The notes beneath the pieces were generated by a model. The model ran no database searches and was not told the origin of the DNA. It worked only from the letters and a program-made list of their open reading frames with translations. Below are positions 1-11,400 of a DNA stretch of 64,000 nt, piece by piece (the first letter of the stretch is position 1; each line of letters starts with the position of its first letter). A program made the position numbers and the translations under genes. Location of the stretch: positions 33,908,836-33,972,835 of the forward strand of contig OX438748.1 of assembly GCA_949316235.1 (NCBI GenBank), given 5' to 3'. This DNA comes from Oegoconia quadripuncta. Lineage: Eukaryota > Arthropoda > Insecta > Lepidoptera > Autostichidae.

Positions 1-275
1 TATAGACATTATGTGAGGAGGCCAGGATGGAAAACGACGGGTATTATGCGTTTGACGACGTAGTGTGTGTAGTCTGTCCGGACGTATGAAAATGAAAATA
101 TTTTATTATTTCAAATACCTATTTCAAATGTACTGTCCTTATACCCAAAGGTTGCCTTTAGAGAAGCGATCTTCGCTTTTAGTGATAAGGTCGCCAAATT
201 GTACATTCTATTCAGACCACTTTTCTGAAACTGTATTTTCTTTTCTGTTGTGCAATAAAGTGTATTTGTATTGCA
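1..275 (+). repeat. 3' end of a LINE (LINE-tail-C), running in from the left edge
   Basis: Matches inverted copies at 11220-11400, 47335-47560 and 52022-52270. All carry the block around GGTATAAGGACAGTACATTT and the terminal TTATTGCACAACAG (reverse complement here). This copy runs sense and ends in TGCAATAAAGTGTATTTGTA. It looks like a non-LTR retrotransposon 3' UTR; the body lies outside the window. Confidence 0.6.
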
Positions 276-595
276 AGTGTGTTGAGTTGTTTTTTTTTAT
301 TTATTTATCCATAGAACATTATTTGAACAATCTTCACTATAAGACGCCTACGAAAACCTGTAAAGGTTTGTGTGTAGTGCGAATGAGGTCACTGACCCGC
401 CACGTTATTAATTATTACAAAAGACAACTTAAAATATCTACATACATACATAAGATGATATACGAAAGTAAGTAGACATGTGTCTCGCTATCGAAATAAA
501 AATAGTTGGAAAGGCACTTCCTACATATTTCCATCTATAAAGTACTTCTTTAATGCATTTTTACATTGTTTTACGTTATGTGAATATAGTTCACC

Positions 596-1060
596 AGGAA
601 TACTATTTAAAATATCTGTTGTGTTGTGTTGTGTAGGACGTCCTACGCTATGTTTGCCGGTACGTGGTCTCCACTCGAGAACTTTAATGCTCCACCGGCC
701 ATTAGTTCTTCGAGCTATATGCCCACTGCCATTTCAACTGCTAAGCCGCTGGGTTATGTCAAACACTGTCGTACGCCTTTAGATTCATTCCTGTTTCGAT
801 CATGTGGTGAAACACCGAGTATCGCCATCCCCATAGCTCGTTGCGTGACTTTGAACTTTATTATGAGGCCCATAGTGAGAAACCAAGTCATCACTGGTAA
901 CACACATTGCGTCTTCAAGCACTGAGGTATTTTGTACGAGAAGACGTTGCGCAATTTACGTACGCTGCCTATCCGTTGGATTCGTCGATAGGCTACTCTT
1001 TTGAAGTCCTGTCTAGTCGGATTTCTTGTCTTAAATAGACATACTCGCTTACAACTTCGA
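596..1060 (-). pseudogene. RTE-like LINE reverse transcriptase, C-terminal remnant
   Basis: On the minus strand the frame from about 954 reads a C-terminal LINE segment. It contains the pieces QCVLPVMTWFLTMGL and KVTQRAMGMAILGVS, which resemble the region after the catalytic domain in RTE-type reverse transcriptases (family recognised from memory). Stops and frame changes follow, so it is dead. A fragment from a further-downstream part of the same kind of protein lies at 57150-57520. No endonuclease or catalytic YADD motif is present. Confidence 0.6.
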
Positions 1061-1865
1061 GAATCCCCAACTAATATTGGTGCGGGCAGCAGACAACAGA
1101 CAACAAGCGGTCAGGTAACAAGATCCATTAAATAAAATGAAATAAGTACAAATTAAAATTAAATTGTTGTTACAATCCTATTACTTACATTTACTTACTT
1201 GTTACAATACTATACATTATTTTGATAATATCATCATATCATCATCATAATTAATTTATTATTGAAACAACATTAGAAAATTTAAATAAAATTGTATTGC
1301 ATTAAATTTAATTCAAATTTTTAAATTACGTAACAGTCAAAAATTTCAAATAACAATAAAAATGATATTAATCATAAAATTTTCAAAAGAGGTATTAATT
1401 TAGTATTTCCTTTTTTATTTATTTAAGCGCGACGACAGATCTTTAAAAAATCGACCTTATCTCGACATTAATCCAGATTAAGGTCAAGAGCGATCCCATT
1501 CTAATTAAAAAAAAAAAAAAAAAATCGGCGCGCTTCTGGACCCCACGGGTCTAAGGTTTCGACTCCAAAGGGCACAAATAATAAGTAACCTGTGTTAAGG
1601 TTTGCATAATACTGGTTAAGATTATAACCTCGACAGAGAAACACACACATATGTAAAGCACTTATGTGACTACAGGTATATACAGAGTCGATTGGATTGA
1701 CATATTGAGGTGAAACCCATTCCTCCGCTGTCGAACTCGTAACCCACCGGGACGTCACAAGTTTTATGACGAGTTTCACTAAAAATGTAATACGCTCTGG
1801 TGTTATATTCCAAGAAGTAAATTCAATATTCCTGAAGTACTCGTGACGCTGTCGCATTCGCCGTT
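1060..1865. other. AT-rich stretch without a recognisable gene
   Basis: Very AT-rich to about 1500, then an A18-20 tract at 1505-1523. A 118-codon minus frame (1501-1857) starts in unremarkable sequence and ends inside the A tract, so it reads as chance. The A tract could be the tail of an unidentified retroelement. Confidence 0.4.
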
Positions 1866-2560
1866 TGATTAAATCAAATCAAATCAAAAAATATTTATTT
1901 CGTAGGATAAAAATTATCACTTGAAAACGTCACTATTAATATTACATTTAAAGTTACTGCTCATTCACAAAGCTGACTCCCCAGAGAAGAACGAGCAAGA
2001 AACTCTAGGGTTGCTCTTTTAAACAGATTATGGGTTACAATTTGTGATTTGATAATTATATGAATAATAAGACAGCTATGTCCATGCTTGCTTATCATTC
2101 AAATAGGCAGTGATTTTATAATAGCCTTTTGCTAATAATTTATGTTTTATGATTGCTTTAAATTTATTTAAAGGCAAATTTTGAATGTCTACTAGAATCT
2201 TATTATAAAAGCGTATACATTGCCCTTTGAAGGATTTACTAACTTTGTGAAGTCGGCCAACATAAACAGATAACTGGTTCTTATTCCTTGTATTAACATT
2301 GTGCCTATCACTAGTTTTAGCGAATAAGGTTATATTTTTTTTGCATATAACAAATTCTCATAAATGTATTGAGATGCCATTGTTAAGATATTAATTTCCT
2401 TAAACTTATCTCTAAGAGACAGTAATTTATAAATGGCACGTATAGCACGCTTCTGCAGATCAAAAATGATATGAATGTCAGCAGCGTTTCCCCACAACAA
2501 TATGCCATATGACATCAAGCTGTGGAAATAGCTAAAGTAACAACCTTGTTGTGTTGTGAC
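1866..2560 (-). pseudogene. Jockey-like LINE, 5'-truncated 3' end (LINE-tail-B)
   Basis: The tail at 1867-1890 is an ATCAA-type pentamer run. The coding remnant (minus, about 2560 to 2330) reads YFSYFHSLMSYGILLWG then QKRAIRAIYKL and a match to INILTxASQYIY. This aligns with residues near the C-terminus of the 595-codon reverse transcriptase at 37005-38792. The rest is stop-ridden 3' sequence. This is a typical truncated LINE copy. Confidence 0.75.
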
Positions 2561-2994
2561 AAGTTTTTCATCAAGTTAGAAAACAAGCACTGTTTCTGCA
2601 ACACTAACTTCCAGACATCAAGTTTTTCATAAAGCGACATTTAGAATCTGGTCATCCACCCTCAACCTCTCTAGGTCTCCATGTTTCACCCACTTCGATC
2701 GATATCTCATAAATAGTCACTCAATTGCGAAGCGTGCCATTTGTAGTATTAGCGTGCCTCCATCGCGTGATCTGTTGTTCTTTCGCCTTGCCAACTAAAG
2801 GGACCGTATATGTTCGGTTTATTGACGCAAGCCTTCTTTGTTGTGTTCGTGTGTGAAGTTGGCTTGAATATGATTTGTTGGAAAACTGTGGTGGGTTATT
2901 CAACGGTTATGTATTATTGCAATAGCGAAGACTATCAGTAATAGCTATTTTATTTGAAAGTAGGCAACAATCTTCAAATGCATACATACATACA

Positions 2995-3445
2995 TCCATA
3001 ATGTCACGCCTGTTTCCCGTAAGGTTAGGCAGAAACCACAGACTTCCACTTGCTACGATCCTGACACACCTATTTTGCTTCATTCACTCTCATAAGGTTG
3101 TTCATACATGCTCGTCGGTTTAGTGTATTCTTGACATGGCCTTTCTTTAAGACGTCCCCGATTTAATCATGGTACCTTCGCCGTGGTGTCTCCTACCAAC
3201 ACTACCATACACATTCGCTTCGTATATCTATCTCTATCTTCGTATACAAGAAGTTATCCTCTCTGACCAATCCATCTCAGCATACCGTTTTCAATCTTTA
3301 TCACTACGTGTTCTTTCACACTGCTTAACTCCCTAATGACACTATTCCTGATTCTAACTTTCAAAGTCACCTCACTCATACTTCTCATTGATCTCGTTTC
3401 CACTGCATTAATACTACTTTGATCGATGCGAGTGCGGAGTCTCCC
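2995..3445 (-). pseudogene. LINE C-terminal remnant (family ending in GGGAAACAGGCGTGAC)
   Basis: Inverted relative of 23420-23790 and 5690-5790. All share the end reading GAAACAGGCGTGAC and the block AATGAAGCAAAAGAGGT. On the minus strand short pieces encode a basic C-terminus typical of lepidopteran LINE proteins, but with frameshifts. There is a short CATA run at its 3' end. Clade assignment is uncertain (RTE-like or other). Confidence 0.6.
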
Positions 3446-3448
3446 CTA

Positions 3449-3605
3449 TCACGTATTGTCTTGCTCCGCGTGTCCTGACAGCTGCACCTTTGACGACCTC
3501 CTTAACGTCACAGAGAGTGCTGTTAGAGTGGCTAAGTTTTGGTCCAATAAAATTTGAAACTTGCCTCGACTCGCGAAGAAGAAGAATGCTACTTTCATTC
3601 TTCTT
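3449..3605 (+). pseudogene. LINE protein C-terminus fragment (CPDSCTFDDLLNVTE type)
   Basis: The plus frame reads CSACPDSCTFDDLLNVTESA and then KFWSNKI followed by a stop. The same peptide, slightly diverged, is encoded on the minus strand at 57865-58050. Both run into a GAAGAAG repeat, which fits a retrotransposon 3' end with a microsatellite tail. The parent family was not identified. Confidence 0.55.
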
Positions 3606-4767
3606 CTGTCAAACTCAGCATTACACATTGTGGCTCCCCATAAAGGCATGCAGTGCTCCATTCACTTGATTTCCGGCATTCACTTTTCTTTCCATGTCCT
3701 ACCTTCCATCCCTTGTAAACAGTGAACGTTAATTATCTTAATACCACAGCTATAGGGAAATAGTGCCCATTTAGACATAGACATAGAAACTTTTTATTCA
3801 GTGCCACAATACATTGTACAGAACCATAAATATAATTATTATTATACAGGAAGAAATCTTAGAATAATGCACAATATAATTGTAGCAGTGAAAGGGCTTG
3901 CTGGCTCAGCTAACGCTGCAAACGCTGAACGCGCTTACAACACTGATAATTCTGCCAGTGCCTCAAGTGGAAAGTGACGTTCAGCTTAAAACAGAACTTT
4001 GGAAGTAAATAAATAATTAGTGGGATGGTAGCAGTATTAGTTATTTGTCATATAAATGTACTAATATGTATTTCGTTTGAAAAGCGTACTGGGTTGAGTT
4101 AGTTATTAATATTATGTTGGTGATGCATGTATTTATAATATTAGTATAAGTAGTATTTTAGGCTAGTTTATCAGACGGGACGTAGGACACGGTCAACTAA
4201 GTACGGAACTATAGTTATTAGTTTTACAGCAACTATAGTTATTAAGAAGACTGAAATTGCATCTTTATTAATCACCGAAGAACTCTTATATTCTACATTA
4301 ATTAGCTTTAGCTAAGGCTTCTCGAGTGCAGGTTAGAGCGTTTTTTTTATATTATTCTGTATTAAAAAAAAATCTTAACTTATCAAATGGTGGCGCAATT
4401 GGACGGAATAAACCGTTTTAACTATAGGTAATACCTTCTATTTCACACATTTGTTTCTGGATGGTGACTCCCAAGATATGTTTTCACTCGATGTACGTAC
4501 AACACAGCACCAATAAATGAGAAAACTTTGAACAAATATACGACCGAAACGAAATGGTACGCATCCAATAGAGCTCATTCACGGGACTGATAAGTCGATT
4601 CTGATTACATATTTACAAGTTTACAACATTACTATCTATACAAATGTACAGCAAATAATGTTATGCGTTCATTTTTATACTTTTCTGTAGGATTTTAAAT
4701 TACACGTGCGGATAATAAGTCCGTCGGTTGACCTGCACCTTTTCACAAATATATATCTCTTATAGAG
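3605..4767. other. No recognisable gene; LINE-tail-like patch near 3780-3960
   Basis: From about 3780 (ACATAGAAACTTTTTATTCA) the sequence resembles an inverted LINE 3' tail. The remainder is AT-rich with stops in every frame. I see no promoter, RNA gene or conserved repeat beyond this. Confidence 0.35.
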
Positions 4768-4890
4768 ATAAGCTCGCCTTTTGCGTATTTTTAATATGTC
4801 ATGGTTTTTTATTTTGTTTAATATGTCTGCTTATATGCAATAAAGTGTTAAATAAATAAATGAATGAACGAATGATCGAATGAAGGAATG
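4768..4890 (+). repeat. LINE 3' tail (LINE-tail-D) with AATG-type microsatellite
   Basis: Contains GATAAGCTCGCCTTTTG and TGCAATAAAGTGTTAAATAA, also seen at 24270-24375 (plus) and in reverse at 28140-28320 and 10068-10150. It ends in degenerate AATG/AACG tetramers, a typical LINE tail that expanded. Confidence 0.6.
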
Positions 4891-5039
4891 ACGTACCAAT
4901 ACCAATTGTCTTGTAATATAATTAAAACGTTACCCACTCAATTATAATGATAACCATTGTCGGTAACATAATAAGAATCACTAATTGGCATAAGTTTGGT
5001 ATTAGTTTACTATAATATAATTTCTGCAATAATGCTGTT

Positions 5040-5130
5040 GATTCTATGTAAATAAGTAAATAAATAAATAAATGAACGAATCAACGAATGAACGAATGAA
5101 CGAATGGACGAATGAACGAATAATAATAAT
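5040..5130. repeat. Degenerate AATA/ACGA tetramer tract
   Basis: AAATAAATAAATAAATG is followed by several ACGAATGA units and an ATA triplet run. Simple-sequence DNA. Confidence 0.7.
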
Positions 5131-5160
5131 AATAAATATCCTTAGACATATTTTGTTTTG

Positions 5161-5224
5161 TTTTTTTATGCACGACGGGATCGTACTTGACCTCAATCAC
5201 ACCTGGTGTTAAGTGAAGATGAGA
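5161..5224 (-). mobile_element. SINE-A, 3' fragment
   Basis: Reverse complement of the SINE-A 3' end: T-tract, TGCACGACGGG, then ACTTGACCTCAATCACACCT. The head and body are missing, as expected for a 5'-truncated retroposed copy. Confidence 0.65.
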
Positions 5225-5689
5225 GATATACACAGCCAATGAATGAATAAATAAATAAATATTCTCTAAAAATCTTCTTGTTTTATGGTACCCTTATAGT
5301 ATCGCTAGGTCTGTCGGTCCACGGGGGCTCTTAGTACTTATAAGCTGTAATTTGGTGACATGCGTATACAAAGTAATCATGCCCACAAAGTGGTATACCT
5401 AAAATAAAATCAAGAGTTTTTTTAGGTAAGTTGGGGCTGATTAAAAAAAAAATTATACCTCATCGTTAACACAATCTTTTGATCATATCTACCTGGACGA
5501 TATAAGTCATTTGTACCATCAATTTTGTCGGTGGTTTTCAAAATATTTGATTATTTGTAATGTTTTTCCGATCTTGATCAATTTGTGTGTAAAGTTGTAC
5601 AAAAGAAAATACAAATAACTGTAATAGTCTTAGGTTTGATAATTATGTTTACTTTTTACTACATATATGGTAATCTATAATTAAAGCCT

Positions 5690-5790
5690 TTATGAGAGTG
5701 AATGAAGCAAAAGAGGTGTGTCAGGACCGTAGCTAGTGGAAGTATGTGCTGCCTACTCCTACGGGAAACAGGCGTGACTTTATGTATTTA
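5690..5790 (+). repeat. LINE 3' end ending in a TTTA-type tail
   Basis: Reads AATGAAGCAAAAGAGGTGTG, then CTACGGGAAACAGGCGTGAC, then a TATTTATT run. Same family as 23420-23790 and 2995-3445. Confidence 0.65.
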
Positions 5791-5912
5791 TTTATTTATT
5801 GCATATCACATGGTTCATATAGGTGTTGAATATAAAAGTGTACAAGAATGTGACACCCTGTAAGGGCACCGCAAAAGTATGAGAGAGAGCTTCTTATAAT
5901 GAATTATTTCTC

Positions 5913-5995
5913 TTAACTTAAAGAAATCTAACTTAAAGAAACCTAGCTTAAAGAGATCCAACTTAAAGAGATCCAACTTAAAGAAACCTAATGTG
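5913..5995. repeat. 15-bp minisatellite (AACTTAAAGARAYCT-like), about 5-6 units
   Basis: Tandem units such as AACTTAAAGAAACCT and AACTTAAAGAGATCC. The minus-strand reading gives a repetitive LxxFFKLD-like peptide, which is a by-product of the repeat, not a gene. Confidence 0.8.
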
Positions 5996-6062
5996 AAAAA
6001 ATTCCGTACCAAGCATTTTTCATATTTAATACAAAATTTCTTCACATTTTTTTCTTTTTTTT

Positions 6063-6288
6063 TTTAATATTTCGGTCACTTGCACCAATCATCTAGTCCC
6101 AAACTAAGCAAAGCTTGTGCTATGGATACTAGATAACGGATAAACATACATAAATATTTATATAAACATCCATGACTCAGGAATAAATGTTCATATTCAT
6201 CATACAAACATTTACCCGTCGCGAGATTCGAACCCGCAACCGTTGGTTTCGCTGACAGGGTCACTATCCACTACACCAATCGGTCGTC
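6063..6288 (-). mobile_element. SINE-C, near full-length
   Basis: Minus orientation. The tRNA-like head has a B-box-like GGTTCGAATC, followed by the shared body (ATGATGAATATGAACA, ATCCGTTATCTAGTATCC, ACTAGATGATTGGTG). The 5' end reads ACCGATTGGTGTAGTGGATA. Likely transcribed by RNA polymerase III when young and mobilised by LINE enzymes. Confidence 0.8.
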
Positions 6289-6722
6289 GTCGCACACACA
6301 TTAACCTAGAACTAACTTAAAACTGTTTTCTACTTATTTTAAAAACTTTTATACGTACGTACCTATGTATATTGCAACCTAATACTATGAAAAATAAAGA
6401 CTATTGACTATTATCATACAATATTTATTTATATTATTATCTAAATATATATTTTGAAAGGTATAATTGGTTATTATTTAGGGTAAAACCGCCGGCGAAT
6501 TGTTAGTCCGATAACTCATTTCTGATAACAGCCAAAGCTTTCGTGTCAAGTTCAATTTAATGGAGGGTGATTTGATTAATGACTTAACCATGTTTTATGA
6601 GTATTGTGGAAGTAAGGGCAAAGATAAGATTAGTTTATTATTTGCAGAAGTGATAGTCGATTGACGGATGTGAATTAGTGGTATTGGTAGGTAGCATTAC
6701 GTAATTATGAGTCATTGTTTAT

Positions 6723-6850
6723 ATAAATATTTATGTGTGTTTATCCGTTATCTAGTATCCATAGCACAAGCTTTGCTTAGTTTGGGACTAGATGATTGGT
6801 GTAAGTGTCCGAAATATTTATTTATTTATCTATTATTTATTATTATTATT
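6723..6850 (+). mobile_element. SINE-C, 5'-truncated
   Basis: Carries ATCCGTTATCTAGTATCC and ACTAGATGATTGGTGTAAG and ends in a TTTA/ATT run. The head is missing. Confidence 0.7.
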
Positions 6851-7259
6851 GTCATGACTGTGAACATAATGAAAAAAAATTAAGGTGGGTTCATTTATTT
6901 ATTTTATTTCATTTTATTTACTTCTGGGAAACAAACAGCTAATACTAATACAATAGGTTTGTAACAAAAATACAACACATAAGCCAAAACAGTTTCCACT
7001 AATTAGTGATGATTATTATATCATGGCACTTGCACACAACAGGTTGCTTTGTATAACAAAATTATTTATGAGAAAGTTACAAATAGTTACATGGTTATCT
7101 TATGTCTACATATAAATATCTGATTATAACAATTAATAAGAGTACCTTTCCTTTTAGATAAACCAAATTTTGAATAGGAATACAATATTTATTAAAATGG
7201 CTACATGCACGAACAAGGAATCTATTTTTGGTATAGTTATATATTTTAATTATATGCAA

Positions 7260-7475
7260 CTAGATTTTCGCCCGCAGCTTCGCCGGCGTCGAATGACTAT
7301 ATCTCGGAGTATTGTTTATCCTGCCGGAACTACTCACTTTATCGGGATAAAAAATATCCTATATTTTAATCCAGAGTATGTTCTACCTATATACCAAATT
7401 TCATCCAGATACGTTCATCCGTCTCGCCGTAATTGAGCAACAAACATATATTTAAACTTTCGCATTTATTATATT
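7260..7475 (-). mobile_element. Lep1-like non-autonomous Helitron copy
   Basis: In minus orientation it starts near ATAAATGCGAAAG and has the GGATGAAATTTGGTAT block. It ends with a GC-rich, near-palindromic CGCCGGCGAAGCTGCGGGCG followed after a few bases by CTAG (7260-7263). A GC hairpin followed by CTAG is the expected Helitron 3' terminus. Similar copies: 28683-28884 and the split copy at 33790-34293. Confidence 0.65.
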
Positions 7476-7660
7476 AAATAAATAAATATCCTTAGACATA
7501 CACACAGCGCCAACTAGTTCCACAGTAAGCAACTATAGGCTTCTGTTGTGGATACCAGATTATTGATATACTTACATAAATACATTTTTTTTGGTTAATA
7601 AATACTTATTATAAATGAAAACATCCATAACTCGAGTACACATGTCCGTATTCATCATAA
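7474..7660 (-). mobile_element. SINE-B, missing the head
   Basis: Reverse of the SINE-B body: ATATCCTTAGACATACACAC, GCGCCAACTAG, ACATCCATAACTCGAGTACA. It abuts the Lep1-like copy to its left. Confidence 0.7.
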
Positions 7661-9284
7661 GAATTTGATGTTTCTGTACTTGTATTTTTCATATGTAAAA
7701 TTTGTTATATGTGTGTACATAGATGCAAATAAATGCTTATATATCTATCCTAGTGCACTATGTACCTATTCTATTTGCCGTATTGTTAATTCACTTAGCT
7801 ATATAAAAACATTTCAGATTGCCAATCTGATTAGAGACCATACAAATCAAAGCGGCAGTGACCCACATTTTTATTCCAATGTTTGGTTCGGTATATTTTT
7901 CGTCCATACATTTTATTTTCTGCCTACAAACAAACCGTAGGCTGGATAACTTTATTTTTTATTTTTTCCACGTGCCCAAAGTTTTATTTGGTAAAGGTGG
8001 AACTACGTCACAGCACAGCAATAGAGACAGTAACTCAAGTGAGTAGAGTCCTGCATTTGTAGCACTACAGGCGCGACAAACGTTTAAGTCGCGCGAGATA
8101 ATATTTATCCTGCTCATTCGCTCATTCCACTCTCACTACACATCGTGCGCGACAAACGATGTCATGTTACCGTGGCTGGAGATGCTGCATCCTGTCAAAA
8201 CTTTAAAAAATATTAAATGTTTAAACGTATGTTACTATATTCAGCCGCCATTGGGATGGAATACTTGGGATGAACATACTTAGTACTTTAATCAGTAGAC
8301 AATAGTATGACATTTCAATTTTACTTATTATGCGGAAGCCACTCAGAAAAAAAGAAAATACTAGTAAAAATATCAACAAATTCTGAGAACCTTGTAACAT
8401 CAAAGATTAAACAACCGCAGATGGGTCCGCACAACGTTTGGTGGCGCTAGTACTCGATTGACATTTGGTTATACGAGTTATTTGCACAACTATGATGTAT
8501 CTGTGATGACTGATAAATAATTTTATAAATAAAAAATCTTTTTTTTTTCAATACAAACAGTTTGAGCGCTCATCCTGCTGGTTGTCAGCCCAATACCGCT
8601 TTAGTAAATGTACTTATTCAGGTATCAATAAGACGTCACAGGCGCGACTCACGAACACGTGTCATAATTTGTCTCAGAACGGAAATGTAGGCACAAATTA
8701 TTTACAAATACAACCAGTCTCAAGAATTTAGTCTATGATTTTGAGGTGATTGTGCCCTAACAGCTGACCATTAGAGAAGGGATTCTATTGAAATCATATC
8801 GATTTTGTTTGTAAAACTTCGATAGTCGTTATTTTAGAAATCCATACAGGTACAACAAAAAGAATTACACATAATATCATTTCAATTTCATTAACAGTCC
8901 GCCACATTTTAGGCATTAGGGGTTTTTTTGTAACATGTTGTAGAACCTGAAAAGACTGATTCTCATCTAGATCATATAAATCGGTTAAGCCATCTGACAT
9001 TCAGAATATTTATATATTTAAATATAGAAGCTTTCTTGCAGATCCTCCCCATCCTTGTTCCAAGGGGATGTACATGGTGGTGCTTTGAATGAAATCACTT
9101 ATTTTGGTTTCCACTATTATTCTACAAAGCGACTTGCTTTCATCATAAAATATTATGAGAAGTTATGAGAATTTGATGCTGTATGATTGAATTCTAAAAA
9201 GAAATCGGCCAATTAGGGTTCCTTAATTAGTAAATACATAGACTCAGCTATAATAATATGTTTTAAGTCCGTCGGCTATTATTC
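7661..9284. other. No gene supported
   Basis: Short open frames here (for example 7665-7940) have no recognisable domain and low-complexity composition. About 8090-8200 carries the motif GCGCGACAAACG twice, 60-70 bp apart, probably part of an unidentified repeat. Nothing else stands out. Confidence 0.35.
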
Positions 9285-9287
9285 TAT

Positions 9288-9298
9288 TTTATTTTATT
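9288..9298 (-). terminator. Candidate polyadenylation signal(s), two overlapping AATAAA
   Basis: The minus strand reads AATAAAATAAAAT. It lies about 175-185 bp downstream of the stop codon at 9473-9475, a normal insect 3' UTR length. Its value depends on whether the upstream exon is real. Confidence 0.4.
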
Positions 9299-9472
9299 GA
9301 TAATACAGAATCAATCAAATTCAAAAATCAATAGAGGCTACTGACCTTTAAAAGTACGTTCCATTTGGGCCACTGTTTTCGGATCGATTATAAGCGGTAA
9401 TTGGTGGTGGTGGGCCTTACTTCTAGTTGTCTTACTTAACTTTGTGATGTGCTGTGGCATCGCTTCCGCGAT

Positions 9473-9578
9473 TTATTCGGCGGCTGTGAGTTCGTAAAAT
9501 CTGTTTTGTTTGAAGTTTTCAAAGAATATTTGTTTGATTTTATCGAGGCGTTCCGATGCGGGGATGGAAAATGTTTTC
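9473..9578 (-). CDS. Candidate host last exon, unknown protein
   Basis: Seen: on the minus strand a pyrimidine-rich stretch ends in TCATATCACAG, a good 3' splice site. A phase-1 exon follows: one base, then 34 codons and TAA. The peptide begins KTFSIPASERLDKIKQ and ends NRFYELTAAE; it is charged, mixed in composition and helix-prone, unlike the low-complexity readings nearby. Two overlapping AATAAA signals follow about 180 bp further on. I do not recognise the protein. Against it: 34 codons can be open by chance, and a plus-strand frame of similar length is also open here. The upstream exon would lie to the right (higher coordinates) and could not be linked. Confidence 0.35.
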
Positions 9579-9939
9579 CTGTGATATGAAAATAGAACAT
9601 TTGAGACCGTAAAAGAGTTGGAGAGATTTATTTGTGAAAAGAAAAACTCGAACAGGCAAAACAATTGTTTATTTGATTGTTTATATGAACACTTTATTAC
9701 AAAACTGCCTTCGCGGCGGTAAAATATGATAAGGTTTACAAGGGTGCGGATTCGATTACCGGTGTATACATGTTTTGTTCTCGGCATGGATGGTGGTAAG
9801 TTAAGGTTGCTGACACGCTGCAATTTTGATGTTATTATGTATTTATTTTATAAGAATAAGAAAACTTTATTTGATCCATTTAACGACCCTTATACAATAC
9901 ATTTAGTTGTTACCTGTGTACTATATAACACAACATAGA

Positions 9940-10067
9940 AATGTGGAACTTAATATAGGTAGGTAGGTTATGCATTGGCTAGTTTTCGGTGTCGCAAAGT
10001 GGCATCAAATCAGGTCCCCAACTCAGCATTTGTTGTAGTCGAGAGAAGAAGAACGACTACACTATTT
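9940..10067. other. Unassigned spacer
   Basis: No repeat or gene recognised, apart from a GGTAGGTAGGTTA tract. Confidence 0.3.
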
Positions 10068-10150
10068 TAACACTTTATTGCATATAAGTATACACATACA
10101 TTGAACAAACTTAGGACAGAAATTACAATACACAAAAGGCGAGATTTCTT
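10068..10150 (-). repeat. LINE 3' tail (LINE-tail-D), inverted
   Basis: AACACTTTATTGCATATAAG followed by ACAAAAGGCGAG and TTTCTTCCAG: the reverse complement of the tail at 4768 and 24270. Confidence 0.6.
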
Positions 10151-10392
10151 CCAGCAAACCCTGTTTTGTTTTTCAAATAAAAAAGGCAGTCCCTAAAATT
10201 AAACCAGTTCGTTCTCATCCTTACTCGTATTTAAAGTGTGATTGTACAATAGGCTTATCGTTTTGTACCTACACAAAAATAATAGTTTTAAAGGACAAAT
10301 AAGTTGATAAGGACAAATTAATTTTTACCCCTATTATGGTCAGACTAACCAAAACTTAATCCATCTTTCATGGGACAAAGCATATAAAATTA

Positions 10393-10632
10393 AAAAATAT
10401 CTTTGTACATACACACAGCGTCATCTAGGTCCACGGTAAGCATCTAGAATTGTGTTATGGATATCAGATGGTTGATGAACTACACAAATACATTTTTTTT
10501 TGTAAATAAATACATATATAAATGAAAAACATCCATAACTCGGGAACACATGTCCTGTATTCATCATACAAACATTATGCCTCTTCTTGGTAAAGCCTTC
10601 GGAGTTTCTAACCACTACACCAAAGAGGTCGT
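10393..10632 (-). mobile_element. SINE-B copy
   Basis: Inverted. The body has ACACACAGCGTCATCTAG, ATCAGATGGTTGATGAACTA and ACATCCATAACTCGGGAACA. It ends in the head CCACTACACCAAAGAGGTCG. The B-box region is partly deleted. Confidence 0.75.
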
Positions 10633-10739
10633 ATGCTTTTATAACCTTTACTTTATAACCTTATACCTGAGAAAAGCATTGATCACAGTGAGGAACAATG
10701 TAAAGATCATATCAAAACAACATTAGCAAAAACCGGTTG

Positions 10740-11180
10740 ACCCCACGTTAATTTTTAAAAGTAACCGCTTTATAAAAGTTTCAGGGAATCTAAGAAATTT
10801 ATTTATTACAGTTGAGTTAGTTTTACAAGTTACTGAGTAATAGTCGAGACATTTGTATAACCTACTTTCCGTAGATAATTATTTATGAAATAACAAAAAA
10901 TTCCCTTCTAAGGCCACATAATTATTGTGAGGACAATACGGAACCCTACAACGCTCGTGGCGCGACACACACTCAAATGAAATTGGAGTTTTTTTTCTTC
11001 GTTAATCATATGTACCAATTCCTGCGATTTTCAAATCTATATCCAAATTTGTTTTTATTTGGAAAAAGGAATATTATTTCAAAGTTTCACACGAAATATT
11101 TTTTAATTTCTGGGCTAAATCACATAATAAAAAAGATTTTAACAGAGCTCTTTTCATCTATTTTACCTTATGATTTACAA
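10740..11180. repeat. Rearranged copy of the TTACCTATGAAATTGG MITE family
   Basis: 10749-10800 matches, in direct orientation, the block GTTAATTTTTAAAAGTAACC of the copies at 16656-17064 and 29053-29470. 10976-11165 matches their other half in inverted orientation (TGAAATTGGAGTTTTTTTTC onward). The unrelated segment between carries GAACCCTACAACGCTCG. It reads as an inverted, broken copy. Confidence 0.6.
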
Positions 11181-11219
11181 TATTTAAAATTCATATTCTA
11201 GAAATTCGTTATTAATCAA

Positions 11220-11400
11220 TACAATACAATGCAATGCAATACAATACAAATACACTTTATTGCACAACAGAAAAGAAAATACAGTTTCAGAAAAGTAGTA
11301 AGAATAGAATGTATAATTTGGCGACCTTATCACTAAAAGCGATCTCTTCCAGGCAACCTTTGGGTATAAGGACAGTACATTTGATATAGGTAGGTTACTA
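11220..11400 (-). repeat. LINE 3' end (LINE-tail-C)
   Basis: Begins with an ATACAATGCA-type pentamer tail, then TTATTGCACAACAGAAAAG, and continues to the block ATAAGGACAGTACATTTG. Same family as 1-275. Confidence 0.7.
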
